Assembly: GCF_900343025.1 (NCBI RefSeq)
Contig: NZ_OUND01000001.1
Span: 1,116,001-1,180,000 of the forward strand
DNA: 64,000 nt
Origin: Arsenophonus endosymbiont of Aleurodicus floccissimus
Lineage (GTDB): Bacteria > Pseudomonadota > Gammaproteobacteria > Enterobacterales > Enterobacteriaceae
Direction: 5' to 3'
Shown here: one piece after another, positions 11,017 to 25,880 of the stretch
How positions within the stretch are numbered: the first letter of the stretch is position 1
Layout: each line of letters opens with the position of its first letter
The notes under the pieces: model-generated
What the model was told of the DNA's origin: nothing
Database searches by the model: none
Seen by the model: only the letters and a program-made list of their open reading frames with translations
Translations under genes and position numbers: made by a program

Positions 11017-12115
11017 CGAGAAGTACGACCTCCCAACTTTCTACCCATGTTACGGCAATTTTTTGTGCCAACGAGTGGTCAACATCTGGATCATCTTCAT
11101 TGAAAAATTCACTGGCCATTACCCGCTTACCATTGTTCATTTCTACTTCTATATCAAGCATCATGCCCTTATAGCTGCGTTCACGTACATGACCAATCAG
11201 TCCAGAAGGTTGCTGTTCATCATCGATCTCTTTAACGCGTAAATCCTCTGGCCGTAATAAAACTTTTAATCGCTGGCCTGCCGATACAGAAAGCTTAGTG
11301 TAAATATCGCACTCATAGCCTTCAATATTGGCACGAATACGTTGCTCATCAATTCGATGTAAAGCAATCGCATCAAAAATATTAATTTCGCCGATAAACC
11401 GCGCAACGAATAAATTCTTCGGCTCTTCATATATTTCACGGGGCGACGCATCTTGTTCAATATGACCGTTTCGCATAACTAAAATACGATCAGACATGGC
11501 TAACGCTTCTTCTTGATCATGGGTCACATAAATAAAAGTAATCCCTAACTGACGTTGCAAGGCTTTTAATTCACTTTGCATCTTTTTACGTAAGTTATAA
11601 TCCAGCGCCGATAATGACTCATCTAATAAAAGAACCTTAGGTTTATTAATAACTGCACGTGCAATTGCCACTCTTTGCTGTTGTCCACCCGATAACTGAT
11701 GGGGATATCGCTGGGCGAAATCTTCTAATTGCACCATGCATAGCGCTTCTTCCACTCTGGGTTTTATTTCTTGAAAAGATTTTTTTTGCATACGTAAACC
11801 AAAGGCAACGTTATCAAATACCGACATGTGGGGGAATAAGGCATAACTTTGAAAGACAGTGTTTACATGACGCTGTTCAGCCGGAATGTCCGTAATATCC
11901 TGACCTTCAAGAAAAATACGCCCATTATCAGCGTGCTCTAATCCAGCAATTAATCGCAAAATAGTCGTTTTACCACACCCTGACGGACCTAATATGGTAA
12001 GAAATTGACCATTATTAATCGTAAGATTAAATTGTGAAATAATATTTTTGCCATCGAAACCTTTAGTTAAGGATTTTAATTCGATTAGTGGTATAAAAGA
12101 GGTTGTCTCAGTCAT
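11006..12115 (-). CDS. potA: polyamine ABC transporter ATPase PotA
   Basis: PotA hydrolyses ATP to drive polyamine uptake through PotB/PotC. The 369-residue frame is intact. Walker A GPSGCGKT lies at residues 43-50, followed by the Q-loop region, signature [14 protein letters not shown], Walker [13 protein letters not shown] and the switch histidine in [10 protein letters not shown]. The C-terminal TOBE-type regulatory domain includes LLRPEDLRV. First gene of the operon; its promoter should lie in 12116-12555. In a degraded genome, four intact pot genes suggest polyamine import is still under selection. Confidence 0.96.
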   Translation of the reverse strand: MTETTSFIPLIELKSLTKGFDGKNIISQFNLTINNGQFLTILGPSGCGKTTILRLIAGLEHADNGRIFLEGQDITDIPAEQRHVNTVFQSYALFPHMSVFDNVAFGLRMQKKSFQEIKPRVEEALCMVQLEDFAQRYPHQLSGGQQQRVAIARAVINKPKVLLLDESLSALDYNLRKKMQSELKALQRQLGITFIYVTHDQEEALAMSDRILVMRNGHIEQDASPREIYEEPKNLFVARFIGEINIFDAIALHRIDEQRIRANIEGYECDIYTKLSVSAGQRLKVLLRPEDLRVKEIDDEQQPSGLIGHVRERSYKGMMLDIEVEMNNGKRVMASEFFNEDDPDVDHSLAQKIAVTWVESWEVVLLDEQ

Positions 12116-12555
12116 TTAAGGTATCATCTATCCCTTATAGTAATGCAGATAGAACCGCAACTGGAAAAAGACTGTATTAGCTAATCAGGAAAAACACCCA
12201 GCAATAGCCAAAACCAGTTGCGCCAATAGATTTAACAAAGACAGAATAATAAACGTAGCAACACAAAATTAAAAGCAATATCATCAGAAAAATGACAACA
12301 ATAATCCTAATATATTAAATTAAACTTATGCCAAAATAATTAGCAATCAAAATAAATCTAATATTTCTATCTATTTTATATGATTTATTAATATAAGATA
12401 TAATAAAGCGAGCTTACTATTTTCTTTAAGAATTTGCATAAATTATAGATAATAATTCATAAAAAATTCAATTTATGCTATTGATTAGTTAAAATAACAA
12501 ATTAAATTTAACAAAATTGCTTATGATAATTATTTTGGCTTGTTATTTTCTTCAC
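12116..12555. other. intergenic region upstream of potA
   Basis: About 440 bp, strongly A+T-rich. It must hold the potABC(D) promoter. I see no gene remnant; in E. coli pepT is divergent from potA, but no pepT trace is visible. Confidence 0.6.
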
Positions 12556-13892
12556 TCAGCTAGAATGACAAATACGTAAAAACCGTTGGTACCAACTATG
12601 TGGTGTAGGGTGTACTAGCGCATTCAAGGCACGAGAATAGTCCATGACTAAACCCAGCGTCCATGTGCCATTGATATCACTCGCTGGCGAATTTGCGATG
12701 CAATCCATAATTCTGGCGCCAGCAATAATTTGCCAAGCGTTAAAAAATTGTTACTTTTATCAGACAGCACTCCCTCTAACGCAGCTTCTAACGCATAAGC
12801 CACACTACTGGAGCAATTGCGGTAAGTTAGATTATAAAGCTCTATTTGCCGATATTTTTGCCAAAAATAGCCAAGTTAACCGAGTTATAATGATAAAAAT
12901 GGATCTGAAAATCTGATCGACACCACTGCGAAACTTCTGAGACATAGTCAGACTGAAATTCACCAGCAACATTATTTTCTTCGGTAGCTTTTAATTTATT
13001 TAAAAATTCAGAAAGAGAACGATCGATATCCTCAATAGGATACAAGCTAATATAAATCTGATTTCTGATTTCCAATGCCGCGTGACCGGTAGAGATAACA
13101 CCATTACTGTCAACAGCTGCAATATAATGATTAATCACTGGCCGAGGTCTGGCCGTTATATTAGCCGAACCTTCTGGTGTCCAAATATGAACTATAAGCG
13201 GTAAAATGTGAGACAAATTGATATTCATTCGCTGTTCGTCAGTCATTGGCATAATAGCATCTATTTTAATTTCTTGTTGCTCAAATTCCTTTTGCGATAA
13301 TGCGCTATCAGCCATTAAAGTAAATATCGTTTGTCCATGTCGAATAACCCGTAATTTATTGGAAAAACGGATGGCAGATATTCCACTAAGCATTAGTAAC
13401 ACAGCCAAAACGATTGAAAATGTCGATTGGTAACTAATGGGGTAAGGAAATAAAATCACCATAGCCAAACAATAAATAAAATCCACCTAGCCAAATAGTA
13501 CGTTTTCACAGGCGATGACGAACAACTAAAGCGGACACAATACTGAATATAGCAAGTAATAAATAATTAAAGCCTAACATTATTGATAAGATTAAATGAC
13601 TATAATTGTCATCAATTAAAAGAGAAACAGATACCAGAAAAAATAATCCACCTTTAAGAAAAAGGATAAATTTTTGGCTACCAATTCCACTATTGGCGAC
13701 AATCAGGGTAATTAAACTCTCAATTAATGTGAATATACTTATCCAGACAACTGGAATATAACGTGTTTGTACTAATTCATCACATAATATAACTAAACCC
13801 AATAAAGCCCGTAATACACCACCAATTAATAACTAAATTGACTACTGGCGCATAAATTTTTTACCTAAAAGTAAACAAGCAATTTGCAACAT
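12556..13892 (-). pseudogene. HdeD-like (DUF308) membrane protein with C-terminal possible permuted papain-like domain
   Basis: Reading through stops and frameshifts gives one protein of about 440 codons. The start MLQIACLLLGKKFMR at 13892 follows GGAT. Two early stops (near 13850 and 13840) precede LLIGGVLRALLGLVIL and more hydrophobic segments in the style of HdeD/DUF308. After a frameshift near 13505 the last membrane segments continue. A soluble region then contains STGHAALEIRNQIYISLYP and, in another frame, LYNLTYRNCSSSVAYALE. A histidine in a first strand followed by an Asn-Cys at a helix start is the order seen in permuted NlpC/P60-like enzymes. That assignment is my inference; the HdeD part is firmer. 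At least two stops and three frameshifts are present. Confidence 0.6.
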
Positions 13893-13902
13893 AAAAAATC
13901 CA

Positions 13903-15174
13903 TTATAAATTAGCCTTTGATTTTGCAAGAATTTGCCATTCACCTAACAACATTGGATTAGTTTTATCAGCAATAGTAATTAATATTCGATCACGCACAT
14001 TAAGCCATTTACCATCTAACCCCTTTAATTGAAAATTAACAGGAATACCATGATGAGAGCTTACTAATGACCAGTGCTCTTTTATAATTTGATGGGCCGA
14101 AATTTCAATTGATTGTAATATATGGTAAATATTACTTTTTACAGGTAATGATGTTATTAATTTAATTTGTGGATCAAATTTTATTTTGTTATCTTGAATA
14201 AATAATTGGTAACGAATAAGGGATTTTGATGCATGTTTAACCGTTTTTTCTACTTGAGATGCAGCAAGCAGTGAAAGTAGCAACATAAAAATGGCAATAA
14301 CAGATAGGTAAGCTTGAGCAAGTAATAAAGGTTCTTCTCTTAATAAGCCAGGTAAAAAGAAAGGCACATAACCCTATTCGCTATAGAAAATAACAATGGT
14401 TCCGAGCACTAATAATCCAATTCCCCGGCCAAAATCTTGTAGAAATAGGATCAAAAGAATAATAAAAATGATCGGTATACAGGCTAATATAATATTTAAT
14501 GCTGAACCATAATAATGATTAATATAACCTTTTAGTCCGGTGATCGCATCAGAAAAAATTAACCGACTACTTATCGCCAGTAATATTAACCAACATAATA
14601 TCAATAATACTTTTTTAATACTATTAAGCTGCTTTAATAACTGTGGTTGTACTAAACCTAATAACATAGCAACAGCAAAATAGATACCTGACATATCGGC
14701 AAGCCAACTTGTAAAAAAATCATCTAAAATAATCTTCTCATCAAGGGATCCCAACCACACGACACTCAGCCAATTATTAATAGCACATATTATTGCTGAA
14801 ATCACAATCCAAGTCATAATGGTATTTAATGGCGATTAATATTGTGATAAATATCTTACAATAACGGCAATTAATAACGGGAAAATAAGTAACCTAACTG
14901 CACTCATCATACTCAAGGAAAAAGATACAAAATCGAATGGTTCCAAATATCAATTAACCAAACTAAATAAAAAACAAAAAATAGGCCAGGCACGTACTGG
15001 TGATAATAAAAATGCCACAATACTTACACCAGCAGGAAACCAGACGACAACTAGCACGTCATCATACGGTACTTATACTTCGTTAGAAATAACCGCCGAA
15101 ATAAAATAAATTAATGTCCAACTGAGGAATGTAAACCAGCGAATATGACTGGAAATTTTTACCAGTCCTATCAT
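13903..15174 (-). pseudogene. MASE1-type multi-pass membrane sensor protein
   Basis: The start MIGLVKISSHIRWFTF is at 15174. Fragments give many hydrophobic segments and the hallmark VVWFPAGVSIVAFLLSPVRAWP of MASE1 domains, seen in E. coli DgcE-type sensors. The segment at 14374-14817 and the next at 13903-14367 are in one frame, split only by a TAG after FYSE. A soluble tail of about 100 residues ends the protein; I see no GGDEF, EAL or kinase domain. Stops near 15070 and frameshifts near 14950 also break it. It may have formed an operon with the HdeD-like gene 11 bp downstream. Confidence 0.6.
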
Positions 15175-15565
15175 CAACGATCCTTCTTTTTTTTGCTAAT
15201 GAAATCTTGAATAATCAATAAATAATGTTTACAGGCAAAATAAAACTGTATTTCAAGCAACAAAATAATGAAATATATTAAACTAATACCAAAAGCAAAA
15301 AAATTATTAATATTAAATTAGGTTATTACTTTTTTGTTACAAAGAAATGCTGTTGCTAGGCTTTTAAAGAGTATTTTCCACTATTAAAGTAAATTTAATT
15401 AATTATTATTTTACAAATATTAAGAAGAGGCTTTGTTAAGAAAGAGCAACAACATTCAAATTATTTACTCAATAGCCAACAAACCAAATTCTTACTACTT
15501 AACGCTGATTTAATAACTTTGCAAAAAACGAATAATCAATAAGTTTTAACTTTTAACCGAAACCA
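15175..15565. other. intergenic region, nothing recognised
   Basis: About 390 bp of A+T-rich sequence between the MASE1 gene start and the end of the glycerate kinase gene. No frame with recognisable protein similarity and no clear hairpin were seen. Confidence 0.5.
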
Positions 15566-16715
15566 TTAATTTTTGGCCAGCATTATCCCGGTTTGTAGAA
15601 CTTTTGCAACATTATATGCACAGTGCTGTAGATTTAACATCCCTTGCTCTAAGGCTGCTTGCTGCGATAAGACTCGAGGTAAAATGCTAAATACCGCATT
15701 GATCCCTTGCTGATAGAGAGCATCAATATTTTTTCCTTGGCTACCCACTATTGCGATAATAGGGATACCATATTGAGCCGCAAGCTTTGCAATACCAACG
15801 GTTGCTTTTCCAGCCATTGTCTGCCCATCCATACTCCCTTCCCCAACAATAACTAGAGATGCATCGGCTAATTTATCTTTAAAGTGGATAGCCTGACAAA
15901 CTAATCCAGTGCCTGAACGCAATGTGCCATTTAGAAAAGCCAATGCGGCTAAAGCAATTCCACCACCAGCGCCAGATCCAGGTAGATATCGATAATCAGT
16001 ACCTGTCATGCGTTGAATAACATTAGCGTAATGAATTAAACCCTGTTCTAAACGGATAACTATGTCGGCTGTAGCGCCTTTTTGGGGCGAAAATATTTTT
16101 GCCGCACCTTGTTCGCCAACTAATGGATTATTCACATCACAGGCTATTTCAACCTGACACTATTGCAATCTGCTATCTAAACAAGCCAAATCTATCCGTT
16201 CCAGTTCAACCATCTCTTTAGCTACAAACTCTAATAAATGACCATCTGCACGATAAAATTGGGCGTCAAGTGCCTGCATCATGCCAATTCCTCCATCTAC
16301 CGTAACACTTCCACCAACCGCTAAAATGATCCTTTTAACTCCGCGCTCAAGCGCTGCAAGCATTAACTGGCCGATGCCATAACTGGTTGTTAATAAGGGA
16401 TCACGTTGCGCTAAAGGAACTTACCTTAATCCACTTACCGCTGCCATTTCTATCATTGCTGTGTCACCATTATTCAGCAAGCCATAATAAGCTTTCACTG
16501 GTATTCTCAACGGCCATGTTACGGGTCAATTCAATACGTTCACCGACTTCAGCGTCAATCAATGCATCAACTGTGCCTTCTCCACCATCCGCCATAGCAA
16601 AACATAAATATTCAGCTGCTGGAAAAACGGCCATGAAACCTGCTTCGATGGCATGTTCCGCCTGCTTAGCCGTTAAACTTTCTTTAAATGAATCTGGGGC
16701 AATAATTATTTTCAT
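15566..16715 (-). pseudogene. glxK: glycerate kinase (GlxK/GarK family)
   Basis: This enzyme phosphorylates D-glycerate. The start MKIIIAPDSFKESLTAKQAE at 16715 is the family's canonical N-terminus. MADGGEGTVDAL follows, then frame breaks near 16470 and 16400, then LAVGGSVTVDGGIGMMQALD. A stop near 16160 precedes a long tail (NNPLVGEQGAAKIFSPQKGA, LPGSGAGGGIALAAL, VGEGSMDGQTMAGKA). Total length fits the roughly 380-residue family. GlxK and GarK cannot be told apart from this. Confidence 0.88.
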
Positions 16716-16850
16716 TGTTGCTACCATTAAAAATTAAATAACATAATCTTGCTATTAGACGATCACCATAACTAAGAGCCATTCCATTTATTTGATAATA
16801 AAATAATAACAGCTAAAATTTTGTTAAATTATGCCAAGACAGGAGACAAT

Positions 16851-17283
16851 ATGTATCAAACTATTCTAGTCCCGATCTGTCTGAAGACACATTAACGCAA
16901 AAAGTTATCCCCCATATTAACGCGCTAAGTTAAACTGATAATCCTGATTTCTATTTCATTTCTACGATTTATGCGCCTTCTTTTTTCATTGCCAGTAAAA
17001 TTGTCTATTCTAAACAGCCAATTAGCGATGAAGATGAAATTGTCCAACAAGCTCTGCAAAGCCTACAAAGTATGGCAAAAAATTTGCTATTCCAGCGGAT
17101 AAAATACACTGCTTAATTAAAACCGATCCGCCAAGGGATGCTATTTTAGAAATCGCCGATGAAATTAATGCTGACTTGATTGTTATCGCCTCTCGCCGAC
17201 CTAATTTTAGAACACATTTACTCGGTTCAACCGCTACCGCAGTGGTGAATTATGCTAAAATTCCAGTTTTAGTGATTAGATAA
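16851..17283 (+). pseudogene. uspF: universal stress protein UspF
   Basis: The start MYQTILVP at 16851 follows a good AGGAG site. After a small deletion the sequence continues SEDTLTQKVIPHINAL, has an in-frame TAA, shifts again near 17080, and ends ADKIHCLIKTDPPRDAILEIADE then SRRPNFRTHLLGSTATAVV and VLVIR. The GS-type nucleotide-binding signature (LLGSTATAVV) marks the UspF/G group. uspF lies close to ydbK (nifJ) in E. coli, and nifJ follows here, so context supports UspF. Confidence 0.85.
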
Positions 17284-17448
17284 ACACGATTGTGCGGGAA
17301 TAATCATCTCGCCTGGCTGGCAATATCACTAATTAATTATTATTCTTAATTTAAGATAAACTATCCATTGATATACACTATTAAATAACATGATTAATTT
17401 TTGCCAAATCTATTGTTTGCTTGACGTTCAATAAGCTAAAGGTGATAT

Positions 17449-18000
17449 ATGAAAGAATATAAAGTCGTTATCATCGTTGGTAGCTTACGTAAAGGCTCAT
17501 ATAATAAAAAACTGGCTAACGTATTAATCAAACTGGCTCACCCACAACTACAATTTTCTTTCGCCAAAATAGGAAAACTACCACTCTATAACAAAGATGA
17601 TGATGAACAGCCAAGTAAAGTAGTACAAGACTTTAAACAACAAATAGCCGATGCTGATGGCGTTATTTTTGTTACCGCAGAATATAATCGATCTATTCCT
17701 GGTGTATTAAAAAATGCCCTTGATCAAGGTTCTCGACCTTATGGAAAAAATGTCTGGGCGCAAAAACCTACGGGGGTTATCGGAATTTCTCCTAGCTCTA
17801 TGGGAAGTGCTCTATCACAACAGCATTTAAGAAATGTGCTAACTTTTCTTGATATGCCAACACTAAATCAACCAGAAGCGTTTATCCAATGGAATGAAAA
17901 TATTATTGATCAGCATGGTAATTTGCTGGAAAGAACGAAGATTTTTTTACAAAAATGGCTTGATGCTTATAGCAATTTTCTAACAAAACAGCTTAATTAA
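17449..18000 (+). CDS. NADPH-dependent FMN reductase family protein (ChrR/YieF-like)
   Basis: An intact 183-residue flavodoxin-fold reductase. The FMN phosphate loop GSLRKGSYN is at about residues 11-19 and the second FMN motif AEYNRSIPGVLKNALD at about 80-95. Relatives such as E. coli ChrR reduce quinones, chromate and azo compounds with NAD(P)H; the real substrate is unknown. A ribosome site (AAAGGTG) precedes the ATG. It sits between broken uspF and broken nifJ, and its intact state suggests it is under independent selection. Confidence 0.85.
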   Translation: MKEYKVVIIVGSLRKGSYNKKLANVLIKLAHPQLQFSFAKIGKLPLYNKDDDEQPSKVVQDFKQQIADADGVIFVTAEYNRSIPGVLKNALDQGSRPYGKNVWAQKPTGVIGISPSSMGSALSQQHLRNVLTFLDMPTLNQPEAFIQWNENIIDQHGNLLERTKIFLQKWLDAYSNFLTKQLN

Positions 18001-18256
18001 TTAAATTAATATTGTAAATTTAAAGGCTACATAAATTTAAAAAATAACCTTTATCATTCTATTAAAAATGACAGATTATTAATCCGTAATTAACATTAAT
18101 TCCTTAATGTAAAATAATCTATAAATTTAATAATTTAAACATCTTATTTGTCTTTTAAATAACTTCGATTACCCACAATATCGATAAATTTTACTGGCTT
18201 ATTTTGCTAATTTCTTTGACTAATAAAATATTATCAAAAATTGAAAGGCCATTTTT

Positions 18257-21798
<3,542 letters not shown>

Positions 21799-21814
21799 AA
21801 AAACAGCGTTGATC

Positions 21815-21847
21815 AATAAAGCCGCTTATCAATTTAGCGGCTTTATT
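21815..21847. terminator. bidirectional terminator between nifJ and kbp
   Basis: AATAAAGCCGCT, 9-nt loop, AGCGGCTTTATT gives a perfect 12-bp stem with A/T-rich flanks on both sides. It lies 17 bp after nifJ and about 30 bp beyond the kbp stop on the other strand, so it can end both transcripts. Confidence 0.85.
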
Positions 21848-21878
21848 AACGTTAACTTATTGCAAGTGATTATCGCAT

Positions 21879-22318
21879 TTATCGTTTAGGAATAATTAAT
21901 ACCTGTCCAGGATAAATTTTATTTGGATCTTTCAACATCGGCTTATTTGCTTCAAAAATTTGCTGATAGAGATTAGCATCACCATAAACTTTTTTCGAAA
22001 TAGCACTCAACGTATCACCCGCTACCACTGTGTAATGCTGAACATCAACACTACTAACTCCAGTATGGTCTTCAACCTTCTCAACACCAGCAACATTGCC
22101 AAGGGCAACCAAAATCTTATTTTTCATGTCAACAACAATGCCTTCACCGGAAACGGTGGCTTTACCATTATCATCAACATTGAGATTGACCTGATCAGCC
22201 CCTTTGATCCCTAATGAATCAAGATGTTCTTTCAGTTTTTTTCTTTATCTTCTTTAGTTGCCGAAACAGGATCCCATAGTTTGTCGCCGGCACTTTTTAA
22301 GAAATCAAATAATACCAT
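21879..22318 (-). pseudogene. kbp: potassium-binding BON-LysM protein Kbp (YgaU), one frameshift in an A7 run
   Basis: Kbp is a small cytoplasmic K+-binding protein with an N-terminal BON domain and a C-terminal LysM domain. The start MVLFDFLKSAGDKLWD is at 22318. The frame breaks in a run of seven A on the coding strand (22236-22242) and resumes one frame over ([17 protein letters not shown]). The LysM part [20 protein letters not shown] and the C-terminus [10 protein letters not shown] are perfect. One extra A restores the whole protein, so slippage could still yield some product, or the base could be an assembly error. Confidence 0.85.
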
Positions 22319-22546
22319 ATAACCTCCATCATTTAGTTTTGAGGAAATAAATTTAAACCTCAATCTATTAGATAATAAATAAAGTGCTTTAACCTACAAG
22401 CTATCTTTCTGACTCTATTTTTATCTAATAGTTTTTATAGTAAATCAATATGTCTATATGTTAATGATTGCAGAATGGTTTGCGCAATTTCGTCAAAGTT
22501 AGGCACAAATCATCATTGATAAAGCAATATTGATGGTGGGTACTCC

Positions 22547-22583
22547 GTACAAGATTCGAACCTGTGACCAATTGATTAAAAGT
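22547..22583 (-). repeat. attL: partial tRNA-Lys 3' segment
   Basis: This 37-bp stretch matches 61184-61220 with two mismatches and covers the anticodon loop, variable region and T arm of tRNA-Lys. It is followed outward by a slightly disrupted acceptor end (GGTGGG with a 4-bp insertion). The tRNA 3' end points to the left chromosomal flank, exactly as expected of the displaced original 3' end after integration. Confidence 0.85.
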
Positions 22584-22730
22584 TCCTTCATCTAACGTTA
22601 AGATATTGATTTTAAAGTATATATCAGCTTTCATTTCCATTAATAATGTCATATAGTGACATATTGATGACACGTTAATGGTACCTCAACAAGTCACGTT
22701 TGTGACTCACCTCTATTAAACGCTCAACTA

Positions 22731-22949
22731 CTAAGATAATGTCTTAATGGGGTCACCCTTTTCACTGATCCCTAACGTTTTACCGATAGGGGGTGGATTA
22801 AGCGCAAATTCACGATAAACGCTGTAGGGGACTGCTTTGGCTTTATCATCCTAGCTACCCGCTTCGATATAATCCTTTTTCATTGAATCTGCTAACCAGA
22901 CTAATTCTCTCTGACCAAAATAATAAGTTTCTTCGTTTACTGAGTTCAT
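22731..22949 (-). pseudogene. tail fibre assembly (Tfa) family protein, one in-frame stop
   Basis: The 72-codon frame begins MNSVNEETYYFGQ and ends near the late-operon terminus. The pieces YYFG..ELVWLADSMKKDYIEAGS and REFALNPPPIGKTLGISEKGDP follow the pattern of Caudovirales tail-fibre assembly proteins (a serine-tryptophan-proline-acidic region, then P.GK.L...G.P). A TAG stands where a Trp is expected after EAGS. It follows the tail-fibre gene by 2 bp, the usual position. Assignment is moderate. Confidence 0.55.
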
Positions 22950-22951
22950 AA

Positions 22952-23975
22952 TTACCATCCTATTGCTATCCATCTCATATCCGTGAATGGAGAAGCATTA
23001 GATCCCTCAGTGACCTTACTCTGACGCATGTTAAATCCAACTTTATCCGCATTCATTATATTAGGTGCATACATTTGAGATAGAGTAGAATTGGAATTAA
23101 AATTAGCCAATCCCATTCCTGCTAAGGTATTTGGGAAAGCCATAGGAAATAAATTTCTTGAAGTATCATTTCTAGGCACGCACGCCACCTCATTGAATAA
23201 TCAGGCTCGTATTCGGATCTTTCAGCCAACCATTTGCCAATTTATTCGCTGTCCAGTTCGCTGAATTTATTTTTTTATCGACTTCTGTTTTTTTATAGTT
23301 CTCTTCCTGTATCGCCAGGGTTCCATTTTTTTGCGGAAACAGAACCGTTGTTTTCGAAGCAACATCATGAATCTGTGTTCTTTTTGAATTTTTGATATAC
23401 GAAAACTCAGAACCTGCTGACCCGCCTGTACCGCCTAGATTAAAAATCGTATCACCGTTTGGGGATTCAAGGTTAAGTCTTCCCGCTTTGAGGGATTCTT
23501 TTGAATTTTTCTTAGCAAAAGTATCTGTACAGCCTTTTTGGCTTATCACATCGGTTATTGAATCACCGGTCGTTTGTTGAATAGTTCCCTTTAATTTTTC
23601 GATATACGCAATATATTGTTCTGCTTGTTCTTTAAATCTATAGGGGTCGTATTTCAATATGTCAGGGAAATAAAATTGTTGTGCACCATAAGCATCATAG
23701 ACCGCCATTGCATGCCCTTCGACCGTTACAAATTTTGCCACCTGTCCATGATAAACAGGGAACCCGGCGTGATTAATTATAATGGGTTGAACCGCGGGGA
23801 AAGTTGAGCCCTCTTCATTTTCAAGATACACTTGAATCTAGTTCTTTGGTAGGGTTGGGTCAGTATCAATCTTACCGATATAGATTTTACCGTTAGCGCA
23901 TGCCTGAAATTTGCCTCGCAAGGTAAATAACTGAGCAGGCATGCTCACGACAATATTAGGGATAATTTCTGACAC
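22952..23975 (-). pseudogene. tail fibre/spike with P22-type head-binding domain
   Basis: A GTG start at 23975 gives [20 protein letters not shown], then [21 protein letters not shown], a TAG, and YLENEEGS, PIIINHAGFPVYHGQVAKFV, YDAYGAQQFYFPDILKYDPY. This is the roughly 110-residue head-binding domain of P22 tailspike ([20 protein letters not shown] in P22). After it comes a short predicted coiled/fibre region and a frameshifted end (FTDMRWIAIGW). I see no beta-helix endorhamnosidase-like domain, so the receptor-binding part differs from P22. One stop and one frameshift break it. Confidence 0.8.
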
Positions 23976-24004
23976 GCATTTCTCCTGGCATAGAATAAGT
24001 TTTT

Positions 24005-25880
24005 TTATTGCGTTTCTGATTGCTGTTGACTGGAAGAGGCTGCAATGATAGGCCGCGAAATATTAATAGCCTCATTTAAGGCCCGCTCATAAGCTGGCGT
24101 GCCTGTCTTGGTGTTTGCTAGCCTCAACAAGGCGTTTCTTACCGGCTTCGACTCATATATCCTCATGATGATCCCGAAGCCCACTTCACCGGCTAGAGAC
24201 ACCCCTCCTCCCGAGCCAAAAACCCCGCCAATCCTGAGCGGATTAGCCAATGCCTGACCCGTCTGTGTCACTACATTTGCCGTATCCGCACGCTGAGTTG
24301 TCTGGAGTACATCATTTAGCGCCTCAAGCTCCTTCATATGCCTTCCGCTGAATACCGTGTTATAGATTTCTCCACCGGCTTGCTTCTTGAGTTTGCTAAT
24401 TTGTGTCATGAATTTTGCGGGCGAATCCCCTACCGTTTCAGCAATTTTGGCGATATATGCTGCACGTACGGCATCCTTTCCGGTATTATCCAGCGCTGGG
24501 CCAGATACGTTTAATATCCGAAGCATGACGACTGTATACTACGCTATTAATTAACTCGGTTGCTTCACGGCTGGCTTTATTTAGGTTGTTGGCAATGCGT
24601 TTATTCAGCACCTTGTTGTAGACGTTGGCGTAATCAGAATTTGCTTTGAGGTAGGTGGCGGCTTCCGGAGGGCCAAGGGACTTGCTGACTGAGTTCCGCA
24701 AATCTTTTTGTTATGGCATTTTCAACGCTATTCGTCATTGCTTTGGCAACACCATGGCATCACCCTGAACATTTGAGCGAAAGGCCGTTCGGTGTTGCTT
24801 AAGCAGGTCAAAATCAACACCGCCTTGCTGAGTTAACTCCCCCTTCAAATTCCGCAGTGTATTAAGCAAATTTTGGTCTGCCGATGTCCCTAGCTTCTCA
24901 AGTCTTGATATACCGGTATCAATAGCGTTAACAGCATGGGTTGTTTCTACCAAATTTCGGCCCATTTTTTGCGTTATATCGTCAATAACACGCCCCGCGG
25001 CATCTTTACGACTTTTCAGATTGGATGTTAGTGACTTAATCACCGTATCAGGATTGTACTCACCAAACCTGTCGAGATAATCCCTGACAAGTTTGCTACA
25101 TATTGTCTGTTGCGTTGCTCTACGCGCCACCGTACCCAGTAAGGCGCCTTCCCCACCCTGAGTAAGCCCGCGAGTCAGTGCATTCTGAGGTGGAAGCATG
25201 TCTGATGTCATGGGGGCAACCCCCATTGATTCAGCCGTGGTAATCTTCTGCGCTGCCTGTGGAGAGATATCGCCTTTTAATGCCGTTATCCCCTTCACTA
25301 CCCCTTTTGCAGCTACAGACAGCAACCCTTGTATTGCAAGGTTAACGCCCGCATTTGTCGCGGCGTTCTGAGTAAAGTCGCCTTGTTGATTCGAGGCATT
25401 AGCCAGCGAACCTACCATCATTTTTCCTGCTCCGCCAAGTCCTGGGATAAGGTAATCCGCCCACTATCTCCCCTGACTAGGCGTAAGGGTCTGTAGGCCT
25501 GTCTGCGGGACGATAAATATCGCCTAATAATTAACCCCCACCGACCCCCCGCTTGACTTAATGCATCGATGAGATTAGCGCCGCCTTGAAGGACATCAAA
25601 AGGGATATTTACTAAACCCCGTGCCGCTTCCGTGAAGGGTTCTTGTCCTTGCGACGATCCAGGGGGTTTTTCTTTATCATGATAAGCTACGATTTCATCC
25701 GTGGGTATATCAAGATTGGCCATCTGCGCCGATGACAAAGTATTATTATCGTGATGATGAACGGCTTCACCAGACTGAGTAGCTTGTCCAGCAAAGTACT
25801 CGTCAAGCGCCGTACCAATATCATCCGTGGGAGTACCATTTTGGAAACTCAAACGTTTTACCCTTTGCCGTGACTTTCAT
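24005..25880 (-). pseudogene. P22 gp16-like DNA-ejection protein
   Basis: gp16 is one of three proteins ejected with P22 DNA. The start MKVTAKGKTFEFP at 25880 overlaps the preceding stop by one base (TGATG) and, after a shift, continues NGTPTDDIGTALDEYFAGQ, matching the N-terminus of gp16. Helical and glycine-rich fragments run to the stop at 24005 (...[11 protein letters not shown]). Frameshifts or stops near 25860, 25418-25430, 24735, 24510 and 24490 break it into about five pieces. Length of about 620 codons fits gp16. Confidence 0.8.

Noticed and set aside
11009..11895. Plus-strand frames over potA
   Set aside because: Antisense to an intact, strongly conserved ABC ATPase.
22692..22707. 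Small hairpin AGTCAC-GTTT-GTGACT as terminator of the late operon
   Set aside because: It has no U tract on either side and could be chance; not strong enough to list as a terminator.
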